Assembly (NCBI GenBank): GCA_964587815.1 | Contig: CAZPMH010000035.1 | Span: forward strand, 1 to 14,280 | Direction of reading: 5' to 3' | Length of the DNA stretch: 14,280 nucleotides | Source of the DNA: UBA1672 sp964587815 | Lineage (GTDB): Bacteria; Pseudomonadota; Alphaproteobacteria; Micavibrionales; Micavibrionaceae | Translations under genes and position numbers: made by a program | Notes under the pieces: model-generated | Told to the model about the DNA's origin: nothing | The model's input: only the letters and a program-made list of their open reading frames with translations | The model's database searches: none | In this document: positions 7,013 through 14,280 of the stretch, in pieces | How the letters are laid out: every line of letters starts with the position of its first letter | How positions within the stretch are numbered: position 1 is the first letter of the stretch

Positions 7013-8746
7013 CTACATCCTTTTCGGGATGTCTATGCCTAGTAATTCTAAGGCTGTTTTCAGGTGCTTATGCGTTTGTTGGCAGAGCTTTAGGCGTGTA
7101 AGGCGCAAGTCTTCATCTTCTTCTGACATGACGGGGCAGTTGCCGTAGAAAGAGCTGAATGTTTGCGCGAGGGTGTAGGCGTAGTCACATAAGATGTGCG
7201 GGGCGGTGTTGTTGAGCGTTCCTTTTAGCGCGTCATCCATTTCGGTGAGAAGGAGGGCGAGGTCACGTTCGCCGTCCGCGATTTTTAGGGTTTCGATTTC
7301 TATGTCGCCGTGGATTTCTGCTTTTTTCAGCAGTGATTGAATACGTACGGCCTGATAGAGAAGGTAAGGGCCGGTTTTTCCTTCAAAGGCGGTCATGCGG
7401 TCGAGGTCGAAAATATAGTCGGAGACGCGGTTATTTTGCAGGTCGGCAAATTTTAGGGCGGCGAGGCCGACCTTTTTGGCGACGTCCTCTTGCTCTGCTT
7501 CATCCATATCTTGTGCGAGGTCGGCGTCTTTCAGGCGTGCTTTTGCCTTATCGGTTGCCATTTGAATAAGGTCTTCGAGGCGCATCACACCGCCTGCGCG
7601 GGTTTTGAAGGGCTTACCGTCCGTGCCGTTCATTGTGCCGAAGCCCGCGAAGGTGAGTTCGGGTTTGTCTTCGCCGACAATGTTTAAGCGTTCGGCGGCG
7701 CGGAAGACTTGTTCGAAATGCTGATGTTGGCGTTGATCAACGATATATATAATATGATCGGGGTTGTGGGTTTTGACGCGGTCGATGATGGTTGCAAGGT
7801 CGGTTGTGCCGTACAGCACTGCGCCATCGGATTTGAGCAGGAGCAGCGGGGGGATTTCCTTTTTATCGCCCTCTTTGGCCACATCGATAATGAGTGCGCC
7901 GTCATCCTCGCGGGCGATTTCGGATGTTTTGGCGGCCTGCACCATGTCGTTAATGTAAGGGTGCGCGTCACTTTCGCCTTTCCATTCATCGAAATGCACG
8001 TTCAGGGCATCGAAGTTTTTCTTCATGCCTGCGATGGAGACATCGATGAAGTTGCGCCAGATTTTTGTGTAGTCTGCATCGCCGTCTTGTAGTTTTTTCG
8101 TGGCGGCACGCGCCTTTTCCATGCGTTCGGGGTCTTCTTTACACGCCGCGGCAGCTTTAGGATAGATCTCGGCGAGCATCTCCATTGTGACTTCGCCTGT
8201 ATGCCCCATGATTTCTAATTCGGAAATGATCATGCCCATTGGCGTGCCCCAATCACCGAGATGGACATCGCCGATGGTGTTGTGTCCAGCAAAGCTATAT
8301 ACGCGACGCATCGCATCGCCGATGATAGACGAGCGCAAATGCCCGACATGCATGGCTTTGGCGATGTTCGGGCCGCCATAATCAAGGATGATTGTTTGCG
8401 GTTGCCCTGTGGTTTCAACGCCGCATTTTGGGTCGTTTGCGATGTTGATCAGGAAGCCCGATAAGAATGCATCTGTTATCGTGATGTTGATAAAACCCGG
8501 ACCGCCGACGGAGAGATTTTCGAAGATATCGGCGCTCTCGGATTTTTTGACTTCCGCGATAATATTTTCTGCGATTTCGCGCGGGTTTTTCTTGGCGATT
8601 TTCGCGCAAGGCATCGCGCCGTTGCACTGAAACTGCGTGTCTTGGCCGACTGCACCGCGTTTAACTTGGGCGTGGGTTGTCGGCAGATCAAGCGCCGTAA
8701 AGGCGTTTTCGAAAATGGATGATAGATGCGCTGATAATGAAGCCAT
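7013..8746 (-). CDS. argS: Arginyl-tRNA synthetase
   Basis: This class I aminoacyl-tRNA synthetase joins arginine to tRNA-Arg in the cytosol, using ATP. The 577-residue length equals that of E. coli ArgS. The N-terminal Add-1 domain includes the usual FQCNGAMPCAKIAKK (39-53). The catalytic signature is YGGPNIAKAMHVGHLRSS, with the HIGH-type motif HVGH at 133-136. FGTMNGTDGKPFKTRAGG is the region that stands in for KMSKS in most ArgS proteins. The C-terminal anticodon-binding (DALR) domain starts near GPYLLYQAVRIQSLL and runs to the end. The start ATG at 8746 has a weak upstream AAGA. The gene is divergent from the glutaredoxin-MauE gene (94 bp between) and is followed by the Fic-fold gene. 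All domains are intact. Confidence 0.98.
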   Translation of the reverse strand: MASLSAHLSSIFENAFTALDLPTTHAQVKRGAVGQDTQFQCNGAMPCAKIAKKNPREIAENIIAEVKKSESADIFENLSVGGPGFINITITDAFLSGFLINIANDPKCGVETTGQPQTIILDYGGPNIAKAMHVGHLRSSIIGDAMRRVYSFAGHNTIGDVHLGDWGTPMGMIISELEIMGHTGEVTMEMLAEIYPKAAAACKEDPERMEKARAATKKLQDGDADYTKIWRNFIDVSIAGMKKNFDALNVHFDEWKGESDAHPYINDMVQAAKTSEIAREDDGALIIDVAKEGDKKEIPPLLLLKSDGAVLYGTTDLATIIDRVKTHNPDHIIYIVDQRQHQHFEQVFRAAERLNIVGEDKPELTFAGFGTMNGTDGKPFKTRAGGVMRLEDLIQMATDKAKARLKDADLAQDMDEAEQEDVAKKVGLAALKFADLQNNRVSDYIFDLDRMTAFEGKTGPYLLYQAVRIQSLLKKAEIHGDIEIETLKIADGERDLALLLTEMDDALKGTLNNTAPHILCDYAYTLAQTFSSFYGNCPVMSEEDEDLRLTRLKLCQQTHKHLKTALELLGIDIPKRM

Positions 8747-8829
8747 GATGTCTTGTATATTTTATGTTATTAATTCTGTTAGGAACATATAGCAGATTAG
8801 CGCGTTAGAACAAGGTGTAAGCCATGATT

Positions 8830-8843
8830 GGAGTTTTAAAATG
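8830..8843 (+). promoter_or_regulatory. Ribosome binding site of the glutaredoxin-MauE gene
   Basis: GGAG at 8830-8833 lies seven bases before ATG 8841, which fixes the start of this gene. It is one of the clearest Shine-Dalgarno sequences in the window. Confidence 0.7.
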
Positions 8844-9575
8844 AGCGAGAATAAAAAAGCGGTTCTTTATCGGATGGTTAAGGCCGATCATCTTTGTCCG
8901 TTTGGTATAAAGTCTAAGGACTTGCTGGAGCGGCAGGGCTATACGGTTGAGGATCATCATTTGACCCGCCGTGATGAGGTGGATGCGTTTAAGGAAAAGC
9001 ATGATGTGCAAACCACGCCGCAAACCTTCATCGGGGAGGAACGGATTGGCGGGTATGATGATTTGCGCGCTCATTTCGGTTTGCCATCATTTAAGCAAGA
9101 GGGTGAAACGTACGAGCCGATCATTGCGGTTTTCTCCGTAACATTTTTGATGGCCTTTGCGGCGGTTTTTGCGTTTGGTTCGTTTTTGTCTTTTGATCTT
9201 TTCTATTATTTCATCGCGTTTTCAATGTGCGTTCTAGCGATTTTGAAATTGCGCGATCTTTACAGTTTTACCAATCAATTTGTGACCTACGACCTGCTGG
9301 CGATGCGCGATGTGCGTTACGCGTATGCGTATCCGTTTGCGGAGGCGTTTGTCGGGATTGGTATGATTGCGGGGGTGTTTATGCCTTTGATCGCGCTGGT
9401 GGCGCTATGTATTGGCGGCATCGGTGCGGTGTCTGTTATCAAGGCTGTTTATATTGATGAACGTGATTTGAAATGTGCCTGTGTCGGCGGGGAAAGCAAT
9501 GTGCCGCTTGGGTTTATCTCTCTCAGTGAAAATTTGGCGATGGTGTTGATGGGAACGGCGGTTCTTATCTTTTAG
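8841..9575 (+). CDS. Glutaredoxin-MauE/DoxX-like membrane fusion protein
   Basis: The N-terminal ~85 residues form a glutaredoxin-like domain. CPFG (19-22) is a monothiol-type active site, TTP (58-60) supplies the cis-proline, and GGYDD (70-74) is the glutathione-site loop. Residues 92-244 form a membrane domain with about five hydrophobic segments (roughly 93-113, 117-136, 164-185, 187-205, 228-244). Motifs such as SMCVLAILKLRDLYSF and YAYPFAEAFVGIG resemble the MauE/DoxX-type redox-associated membrane family. A Cys-Ala-Cys pair (212, 214) lies in the loop before the last segment. MauE-type proteins are thought to pass reducing equivalents across or within the membrane. The fusion suggests thiol-disulfide transfer from cytosolic glutathione, with Cys19 and Cys212/214 as candidate redox residues; this is inference. 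It stands alone, divergent from argS, with a good ribosome binding site. Confidence 0.83.
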   Translation: MSENKKAVLYRMVKADHLCPFGIKSKDLLERQGYTVEDHHLTRRDEVDAFKEKHDVQTTPQTFIGEERIGGYDDLRAHFGLPSFKQEGETYEPIIAVFSVTFLMAFAAVFAFGSFLSFDLFYYFIAFSMCVLAILKLRDLYSFTNQFVTYDLLAMRDVRYAYAYPFAEAFVGIGMIAGVFMPLIALVALCIGGIGAVSVIKAVYIDERDLKCACVGGESNVPLGFISLSENLAMVLMGTAVLIF

Positions 9576-9685
9576 GGTGCGCCATACTCCCCTGAAATTA
9601 TTTTTATCAGGTAGGTTTCAATTGATTGTGCCATGGATCACGTTAATTTGAACGTAATATATTTATATTGGGTAATGATGATATC

Positions 9686-10597
9686 ATGATGCATAAACTC
9701 TTATATATTTCATTTTTGGGCATTTTATTATGTGTATTTCCAAATAAAGGAAATGCTGAGCGCTACCAAGAAACAATCACAGTTGGAGAACGAGAGCGAT
9801 CATACATAATTCATCTTCCGAATGATGTAGATGTTCGAAAAAATATACCCGTCATTTTCGCGTTTCATCCTGCTTTAGCTACTGGAAAGTTCATGGAAGA
9901 TACTACAAAACTTCATGAGCACGGATCAGAGTTTATAATAATCTATCCTGATGGATATCGTCGAACATGGCATGCCGGCGGCAAGTGTTGTGGTAAAGCC
10001 TATGATGATGAAATTGATGATGTCGGTTTTTTCAAAACTGTTTTACAAGATTTGCAAAACAAATATGACGTACAGGAAAAGGTTTTTCTGACTGGTTTTT
10101 CTAACGGGTCAATTTTTACGTTTCATTTGATTTGTAACTACCCTGAAATGGTGGCTGCTGCAGTTCCTTTCGGTGCAACAAGAAATATGGAGGGGTGTAA
10201 AACAAATACATCGATCCCGCTTCTATATCTTCATGGTGAGGCTGATAGAGCAGCGCCTGTCAATGGAGGGTATTCGAAACATAAAAAAACACGCGATAGC
10301 CTAGGTTACATGCATTCAGCGCAGGAGATCGCAAGCATAATAGCAAAAAACAATCAATGTACTGATCAATCGCGACAGAATAAAAAATGGCAAGAATCCT
10401 TGGGGGCTGTATGCGAGACATGGTCTAAGTCATGTAATAGAAATAGTTCAGTAAGTATGTGTATTATTCCTAAATTGGGTCATACATGGCCGGGTGCAGA
10501 AAAGAGGTATGGGCTTCTGCCAATGTATTTTGGCCCTGGCAGGCCAGACCTCAGAGGATCGCAAGCCGTAATTGAGTTTTTCAGGGAAAATAGGTAA
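9686..10597 (+). CDS. Secreted esterase of the PHB depolymerase/feruloyl esterase family
   Basis: This is an alpha/beta-hydrolase of the LpqC/polyhydroxybutyrate depolymerase group, which cleaves ester bonds in polymers or plant phenolic esters. From ATG 9686 it has 303 residues with a clear signal peptide, HKLLYISFLGILLCVFPNKGNA, cut after GNA (about residue 24), so it should be exported. The catalytic set is visible: nucleophile Ser139 in GFSNG (137-141), Asp187 in HGEAD, and His266 in GHTWPG. WHAGGKCCG (95-103) and DDVGFF (111-116) are typical of the family. Eight cysteines remain in the mature part and probably form disulfides. A TTG at 9668 could extend the frame by six residues, but it would put acidic residues in front of the signal peptide, so I prefer 9686. 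The gene is AT-richer than its neighbours and often uses ATA and AGA codons, which suggests horizontal acquisition. The exact substrate is unknown. Confidence 0.87.
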   Translation: MMHKLLYISFLGILLCVFPNKGNAERYQETITVGERERSYIIHLPNDVDVRKNIPVIFAFHPALATGKFMEDTTKLHEHGSEFIIIYPDGYRRTWHAGGKCCGKAYDDEIDDVGFFKTVLQDLQNKYDVQEKVFLTGFSNGSIFTFHLICNYPEMVAAAVPFGATRNMEGCKTNTSIPLLYLHGEADRAAPVNGGYSKHKKTRDSLGYMHSAQEIASIIAKNNQCTDQSRQNKKWQESLGAVCETWSKSCNRNSSVSMCIIPKLGHTWPGAEKRYGLLPMYFGPGRPDLRGSQAVIEFFRENR

Positions 10598-10635
10598 TAA
10601 TTTTAAGTATTCGTGTTGTTTATACTTATTACCTA
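10591..10635. repeat. Perfect 10-bp inverted repeat over the esterase stop codon
   Basis: TAGGTAATAA (10591-10600) is repeated inverted as TTATTACCTA (10626-10635) with 25 bases between. The left arm contains the esterase stop codon (10595-10597). The stem would be AT-rich and no T-run follows, so it is not a typical intrinsic terminator. It could be a weak hairpin or a protein-binding site. Confidence 0.5.
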
Positions 10636-10815
10636 GTAAGGCAAAACCTTAAATAGTCGGTTCACATTTTGTAGGCAAGGCGCACGCTTTTTTTAGCCCT
10701 TCATTTTTATTACGTTTTTTCATTCTGATTCAAACCACTATGGCGTATTCCCTCTCTTCATGTGCGCGTAATTCTGGTATGCTCAAGGCGAAAATTTTTT
10801 ATTTAGGAATATTTT
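10598..10815. other. Intergenic region between the esterase and aas
   Basis: This AT-rich stretch has no coding frame of note. It contains the right arm of the inverted repeat ending at 10635, a run of seven to eight T at about 10687-10694 without a convincing stem before it, and the probable aas promoter near its end. AGGA at 10805-10808 is the aas ribosome binding site, seven bases before ATG 10816. Confidence 0.5.
10775..10783 (+). promoter_or_regulatory. Possible extended -10 promoter of aas
   Basis: TGGTATGCT (10775-10783) resembles an extended -10 element (TG-N-TATAAT), with a poor -35 (TCTTCA or CTTCAT) 16-17 bases upstream. It would give a leader of about 26 bases. Confidence 0.25.
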
Positions 10816-13800
10816 ATGTCAGCCAACCAGTTCGATCTTTTGCGTCAGCAACGCTTTCTCCCTTTGTTCATCGTTCAATTTTTAGGCGCGCTTCATGATA
10901 ATATTTTCAGATATGCGCTGGTTGCGGTGTTGTTGTTTCAGGCGACAGGCGGGGACGATCTGGTTGAGGCGGATGACGGGACGAAAATGCTGGTGACGTT
11001 GTCTACGGCGTTGTTTGTGTTGCCGTTTGTGTTGTTTTCTGCGCTGGCGGGGCAATATACGGATAAGTATGACAAGGCCAAGGTTATCCGATATGTGAAG
11101 GCGGTTGAGATTGCGGTTGCGGTTTTGGGTTCGATTTCCTTGCTGTCAGGGTCGATTCCGCTCTCGTTCTTTACGCTCTTCTTGCTCGGCGCGCAGTCGA
11201 CGTTTTTCGGGCCGAGTAAATATTCGATTTTGCCGCAACATTTGCCTGAAGATGAGCTGATTGGCGGGAATGCTTTGCTCGGGATCGGTACGTTTTTGGC
11301 GATTTTGATCGGTGTGATCATCGGCATGACAATTGTGAATGTGCCGTTTGGCCTTTGGATTTTGTCGGCGCTGATGATCGGGAGTGCGGTGGTTGGATAT
11401 GTCAGTGCGCGTTATATCCCCGATGCGAAGCCTTACACGGAAAATGTGAAAATCAGTTATCACATCCCGCGCGAGACGTGGAAGATGTTCCGCTCTGTGT
11501 TTGAAAGCCCGCATAGCATGGTGATGTGCGCGCTTGGTATCGGGTGGTTCTGGTTTATGGGCTCGGTNNNNNNNNNNNNNNNNNNNNNNNNNNNNNNNNN
11601 NNNNNNNNNNNNNNNNNNNNNNNNNNNNNNNNNNNNNNNNNNNNNNNNNNNNNNNNNNNNNNNNNNNGCGGTTGGCTTTACTGTGCCGATGTTGTTCTTC
11701 ACGGTCGCGCTCGCGAATTTGTTGGTGGCGGTTTATATCTGCCAGCTGTTGCCTGATTATCTTTTGAAGACTGTCATGCAGGTGATTTTCAAAACTTTCT
11801 ATAAGGTTGAGGTCAAAGGCCTTGAAAATTACGATAAGGCGGGTGATCGCGCGATTATTGTGAGTAATCACGTTTCGTATCTGGATGCGGCGATTTTGGC
11901 CGCGTTTTTGCCAGGTAAGCCGATGTTCGCGGTGAATTCCCATGTGGCGAATTGGTGGTGGGTGAAGCCGTTTTTGAAACTGGTCGATGCGTATCCGCTG
12001 GATCCGACCAATCCGTTTGCGATGAAGGGTTTGATCAAAGAAGTCTCCAAAGACAAGAAATGCGTGATTTTTCCTGAAGGGCGTTTGACGGAAACAGGCG
12101 CTTTGATGAAAGTTTATGACGGGCCGGGGATGATTGCCGATAAGTCGGGGGCTAAGGTGTTGCCGATCAGGTTGGACGGGGTTCAGCATACGCCGTTTTC
12201 AAGGTTGAAGGGCAAAGTGCCGCTTCGGACGTTCCCGAAAATTACGATGACAATATTAGAGCCGCGTGAATTTGAAGTGGATGAGGAGATTCGTGGGCGG
12301 GCGCGTCGTAAGGCGGCGGGGCGTCAGCTTTATGATGTGATGGAAGAGATGATGTTCATCACGAAAGATCGCGAGCAAACCTTGTTTACTGCGCTGATGA
12401 AGGCGCGGCATGTGAACGGGGATAAGGCCGCGATTTTGGAAGATATTGAGCGTAAGCCGATTACGTTTAAGGATTTGGTTCAGCGATCCAATATTTTGGG
12501 GCGCAAGGTTGCCAAACGCACGAAAAAGGGCGAGGCGGTCGGTGTGATGTTGCCGAATTCTGCGGGGGCGGTGATTACGTTCTTCGCGTTGCAGGCGCAG
12601 GGGCGTGTTCCCGCGATGATCAATTTTTCCGCAGGGGAAAAGGCGATTTTATCGGCGTGTAAATCGGCGGAGGTGAAGACTGTTCTGACCTCTCGACGCT
12701 TTATCGAGATGGGGCGTTTGACCGAGTTAGCTGATGCGATGGCGGAAAAGGTCAAGATGGTTTATCTGGAAGATATTCGCGATGAGGTTGGCTTGATCGA
12801 TATGGTGCGCGGCGGTTTGGCGCCGCTATGGGCGGGGTATTTCCATCGCCGTCTGTCGATTACGCCTGATGACCCTGCGGTTATTTTATTCACCTCAGGA
12901 TCAGAAGGGATGCCGAAGGGCGTTGTGCTGTCGCATGCCAATATCATGAGCAATATTGTTCAGCTGTCCAGCCGTGTGGATTTCAACCGTCAGGATATTG
13001 TCTTTAACTGTTTGCCGATGTTCCATTCCTTTGGTTTGACGGGGGGGACGTTGTTGCCTGTGCTGTCGGGTGTGCGGGCGTTCCAATACCCTAGCCCGTT
13101 GCATTACCGTATTGTGCCGGAGCTGATTTACTCGACGAATGCGACGATCATGTTTGGAACCGATACGTTTTTGAACGGCTATGCGCGGATGGCTGACCCC
13201 TATGATTTCTACCGCATGCGCTATATTTTTGCGGGGGCGGAAAAGGTGAAGGATGAGACACGCCAGCTTTATGCTGATCGGTTTGGCGTGCGTATTTTGG
13301 AAGGTTATGGTGCGACGGAGACTGCGCCCGGTTTGACGCTGAATTCGCCGATGCATATGAAAAAGGGTAGCGTCGGGCGGTTGCTTCCCGGCCTTGAATA
13401 TAAGCTGGAAGATGTGCCGGGCGTGGATGAAGGCGGGCGTTTGTACGTGCGCGGGCCGAATATTATGCTCGGCTATTACAAGGATGATAAGCCCGGTGAA
13501 TTACAGCCGCCTGAAGAGGGATGGTATGACACGGGCGATATCGTCGATGTTGATGATGAGGGGTTCGTTACGATTTTGGGACGGGCGAAGCGCTTTGCCA
13601 AAATCGCGGGCGAGATGGTTTCCCTCAGCGCGGTCGAGGTGTTTGTGAAAAATACCTATCCTGAGCATGACCATGCGGTCGTGGCCTTACCTGATAAGCG
13701 AAAGGGGGAGCAGCTTGTTCTGCTGACGACCAATAACAAGGCAGACAAAGCGGAGTTGTCCAAGGCTGCGTCGGAGAAGGGCTTGTCGGAACTCTCCGTG

Positions 13801-13896
13801 CCGAAAGTGATTGTCACGATTGATAAAATGTTGGTTCTTGGTAGTGGGAAAACCGATTATCCCGCCGTGACGGAGCATGTGAAAAAGAATATGTAA
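10816..13896 (+). CDS. aas: Aas-type lysophospholipid transporter/acyltransferase/acyl-ACP ligase
   Basis: This is a three-part protein that re-acylates lysophospholipids at the inner membrane. The N-terminal part is a major-facilitator lysophospholipid flippase (LplT-like), starting with RFLPLFIVQFLGALHDNIFR (13-32). Next is a PlsC-type acyltransferase, with NHVSYLD (351-357) as the NHx4D catalytic motif and FPEGR (419-423) binding phosphate. The C-terminal part is an acyl-ACP synthetase, with the P-loop TSGSEGMPKG (693-702), GYGATE (830-835), YDTGD (904-908) and the catalytic lysine region GSGKTDYP (Lys1012). Residue numbers count the 100-N gap as 33 unknown residues. The transporter part is too short: about 280 residues including the gap precede the last helix, where about 400 are usual. 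The gap therefore probably hides several hundred bases, and the true protein is longer than shown. The frame is open on both sides. The next gene starts 9 bp after the stop. Confidence 0.92.
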   Translation: MSANQFDLLRQQRFLPLFIVQFLGALHDNIFRYALVAVLLFQATGGDDLVEADDGTKMLVTLSTALFVLPFVLFSALAGQYTDKYDKAKVIRYVKAVEIAVAVLGSISLLSGSIPLSFFTLFLLGAQSTFFGPSKYSILPQHLPEDELIGGNALLGIGTFLAILIGVIIGMTIVNVPFGLWILSALMIGSAVVGYVSARYIPDAKPYTENVKISYHIPRETWKMFRSVFESPHSMVMCALGIGWFWFMGSXXXXXXXXXXXXXXXXXXXXXXXXXXXXXXXXXXAVGFTVPMLFFTVALANLLVAVYICQLLPDYLLKTVMQVIFKTFYKVEVKGLENYDKAGDRAIIVSNHVSYLDAAILAAFLPGKPMFAVNSHVANWWWVKPFLKLVDAYPLDPTNPFAMKGLIKEVSKDKKCVIFPEGRLTETGALMKVYDGPGMIADKSGAKVLPIRLDGVQHTPFSRLKGKVPLRTFPKITMTILEPREFEVDEEIRGRARRKAAGRQLYDVMEEMMFITKDREQTLFTALMKARHVNGDKAAILEDIERKPITFKDLVQRSNILGRKVAKRTKKGEAVGVMLPNSAGAVITFFALQAQGRVPAMINFSAGEKAILSACKSAEVKTVLTSRRFIEMGRLTELADAMAEKVKMVYLEDIRDEVGLIDMVRGGLAPLWAGYFHRRLSITPDDPAVILFTSGSEGMPKGVVLSHANIMSNIVQLSSRVDFNRQDIVFNCLPMFHSFGLTGGTLLPVLSGVRAFQYPSPLHYRIVPELIYSTNATIMFGTDTFLNGYARMADPYDFYRMRYIFAGAEKVKDETRQLYADRFGVRILEGYGATETAPGLTLNSPMHMKKGSVGRLLPGLEYKLEDVPGVDEGGRLYVRGPNIMLGYYKDDKPGELQPPEEGWYDTGDIVDVDDEGFVTILGRAKRFAKIAGEMVSLSAVEVFVKNTYPEHDHAVVALPDKRKGEQLVLLTTNNKADKAELSKAASEKGLSELSVPKVIVTIDKMLVLGSGKTDYPAVTEHVKKNM
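11568..11667. other. Assembly gap (100 Ns) inside aas
   Basis: Exactly 100 unknown bases interrupt the transporter domain. A round 100 is a conventional placeholder for a gap of unknown length, so distances and residue counts across it are not reliable. The sequence on both sides belongs to the same gene. Confidence 0.97.
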
Positions 13897-13908
13897 GGTT
13901 TTGTTTTG
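13895..13908 (+). promoter_or_regulatory. Ribosome binding site and TTG start of the last gene
   Basis: AAGG (13895-13898), overlapping the aas stop codon, lies seven bases before TTG 13906. The next in-frame ATG (14017) lies after the membrane segment, so TTG is the best start. Confidence 0.6.
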
Positions 13909-14280
13909 AGAAAAATCAAACTTAGAATTGCCCTCGTCTTTAACTCTGCTGTTTTATTAACGATTTTGGGGTATGCGTGGCATCTGTATGACAATGCGGA
14001 GGATTATCTTCACCCGATGTTGATCCCGCCGGATTCTTACTGGCTGGAAAGCAAAGAAGAGATTTATACAAAAACAGGCATTGTCGCGATTGCGGGGCGG
14101 GAGTTTGAGATTCCAATCTCCTACGTGGATGGACGATTTAAAAATGGGCGGATGGAAAATGATGTTGTCTTACAATATGTTCTGCCTGATTTTAAATCGC
14201 GGCTGGAGTTTCCAAGCAAGGAAAAGCGGCGGGAATTGCGCCTAGATGGTTTTATGGCAGGAATGTTGTTGGAAGAGGCA
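13906..14280 (+). CDS. Membrane-anchored protein of unknown function, 3' end outside the window
   Basis: An open frame of 125 codons runs from TTG 13906 to the window end without a stop. The N-terminus is basic (RKIKLR) and is followed by one hydrophobic segment (about residues 7-23: IALVFNSAVLLTILGYA). The rest is hydrophilic and contains HPMLIPPDSYWLESKEEIYT and REFEIPISYVDGRFKNGRM. This fits a bitopic inner-membrane protein or an uncleaved signal anchor, with the visible domain in the periplasm. I do not recognise the family. It begins 9 bp after aas, with its ribosome binding site inside the aas stop region, so it is probably co-transcribed and translationally coupled with aas. A link to envelope lipid metabolism is only suggested by that position. 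Confidence 0.75.
   Translation, partial: MRKIKLRIALVFNSAVLLTILGYAWHLYDNAEDYLHPMLIPPDSYWLESKEEIYTKTGIVAIAGREFEIPISYVDGRFKNGRMENDVVLQYVLPDFKSRLEFPSKEKRRELRLDGFMAGMLLEEA

Noticed and set aside
9591..9611. CCTGA...TCAGG hairpin after the glutaredoxin-MauE gene, as an intrinsic terminator
   Set aside because: It has only a 5-bp stem with an 11-base loop and no T-run after it.
10680..10700. T-run after GCGCACGC as a terminator of the esterase
   Set aside because: No stem of useful length precedes the T-run; the GCG/CGC arms leave a loop of only two bases.
11146..12189. 347-codon minus-strand frame across the N gap
   Set aside because: It is open only because of codon bias and the Ns. The plus strand has clear Aas motifs on both sides.

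Overview
The window looks like a chromosomal piece of an alphaproteobacterium of moderate GC. The tRNA-Thr(UGU) and ArgS resemble alphaproteobacterial versions. A pair of Dot/Icm (type IVB secretion) coupling-complex genes suggests a host-associated or predatory lineage, for example a Micavibrio-like one. That placement is inference from gene content and was not tested by a search. One run of exactly 100 Ns (11568-11667) shows this is a draft assembly.

Layout. Positions 1-66 hold the 5' part of a tRNA-Thr(UGU) gene on the minus strand. From 319 to 6053 a plus-strand cluster carries dotM/icmP (TTG start), a single-pass membrane protein I do not recognise, dotL/icmO with a very long low-complexity C-terminal tail, and a small pilin-like membrane protein whose start lies inside the end of dotL. 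Converging on this cluster from the minus strand are argS (8746-7013) and, downstream of it, a Fic-fold/winged-helix protein (6956-6057) whose Fic catalytic motif is eroded. That gene has its own near-consensus promoter, placed so that its mRNA would be almost leaderless. Divergent from argS is a glutaredoxin-MauE/DoxX-like membrane fusion (8841-9575). Next comes a secreted esterase of the polyhydroxybutyrate-depolymerase/feruloyl-esterase type (9686-10597) in visibly AT-richer DNA. The last complete gene is a three-domain aas-type protein (10816-13896: LplT-like transporter, PlsC acyltransferase, acyl-ACP/CoA ligase), interrupted by the assembly gap. A membrane-anchored protein follows it immediately, starts at TTG 13906 and runs off the end.

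How the genes work together. DotL and DotM form the inner-membrane platform that selects effectors for a type IVB secretion system. Here they are interleaved with one unknown membrane protein and followed by a pilin-like protein, while no dotN, icmS, icmW or other dot/icm gene is visible. The DotL tail carries three identical nine-residue motifs (SAKPSVFGG). Two of these copies use a different synonymous codon at all nine positions, which points to selection on the peptide. This modified coupling complex is the most likely novel system in the window. The other genes are housekeeping (argS, aas for lysophospholipid re-acylation), redox (glutaredoxin-MauE) or accessory (esterase, Fic pseudoenzyme).
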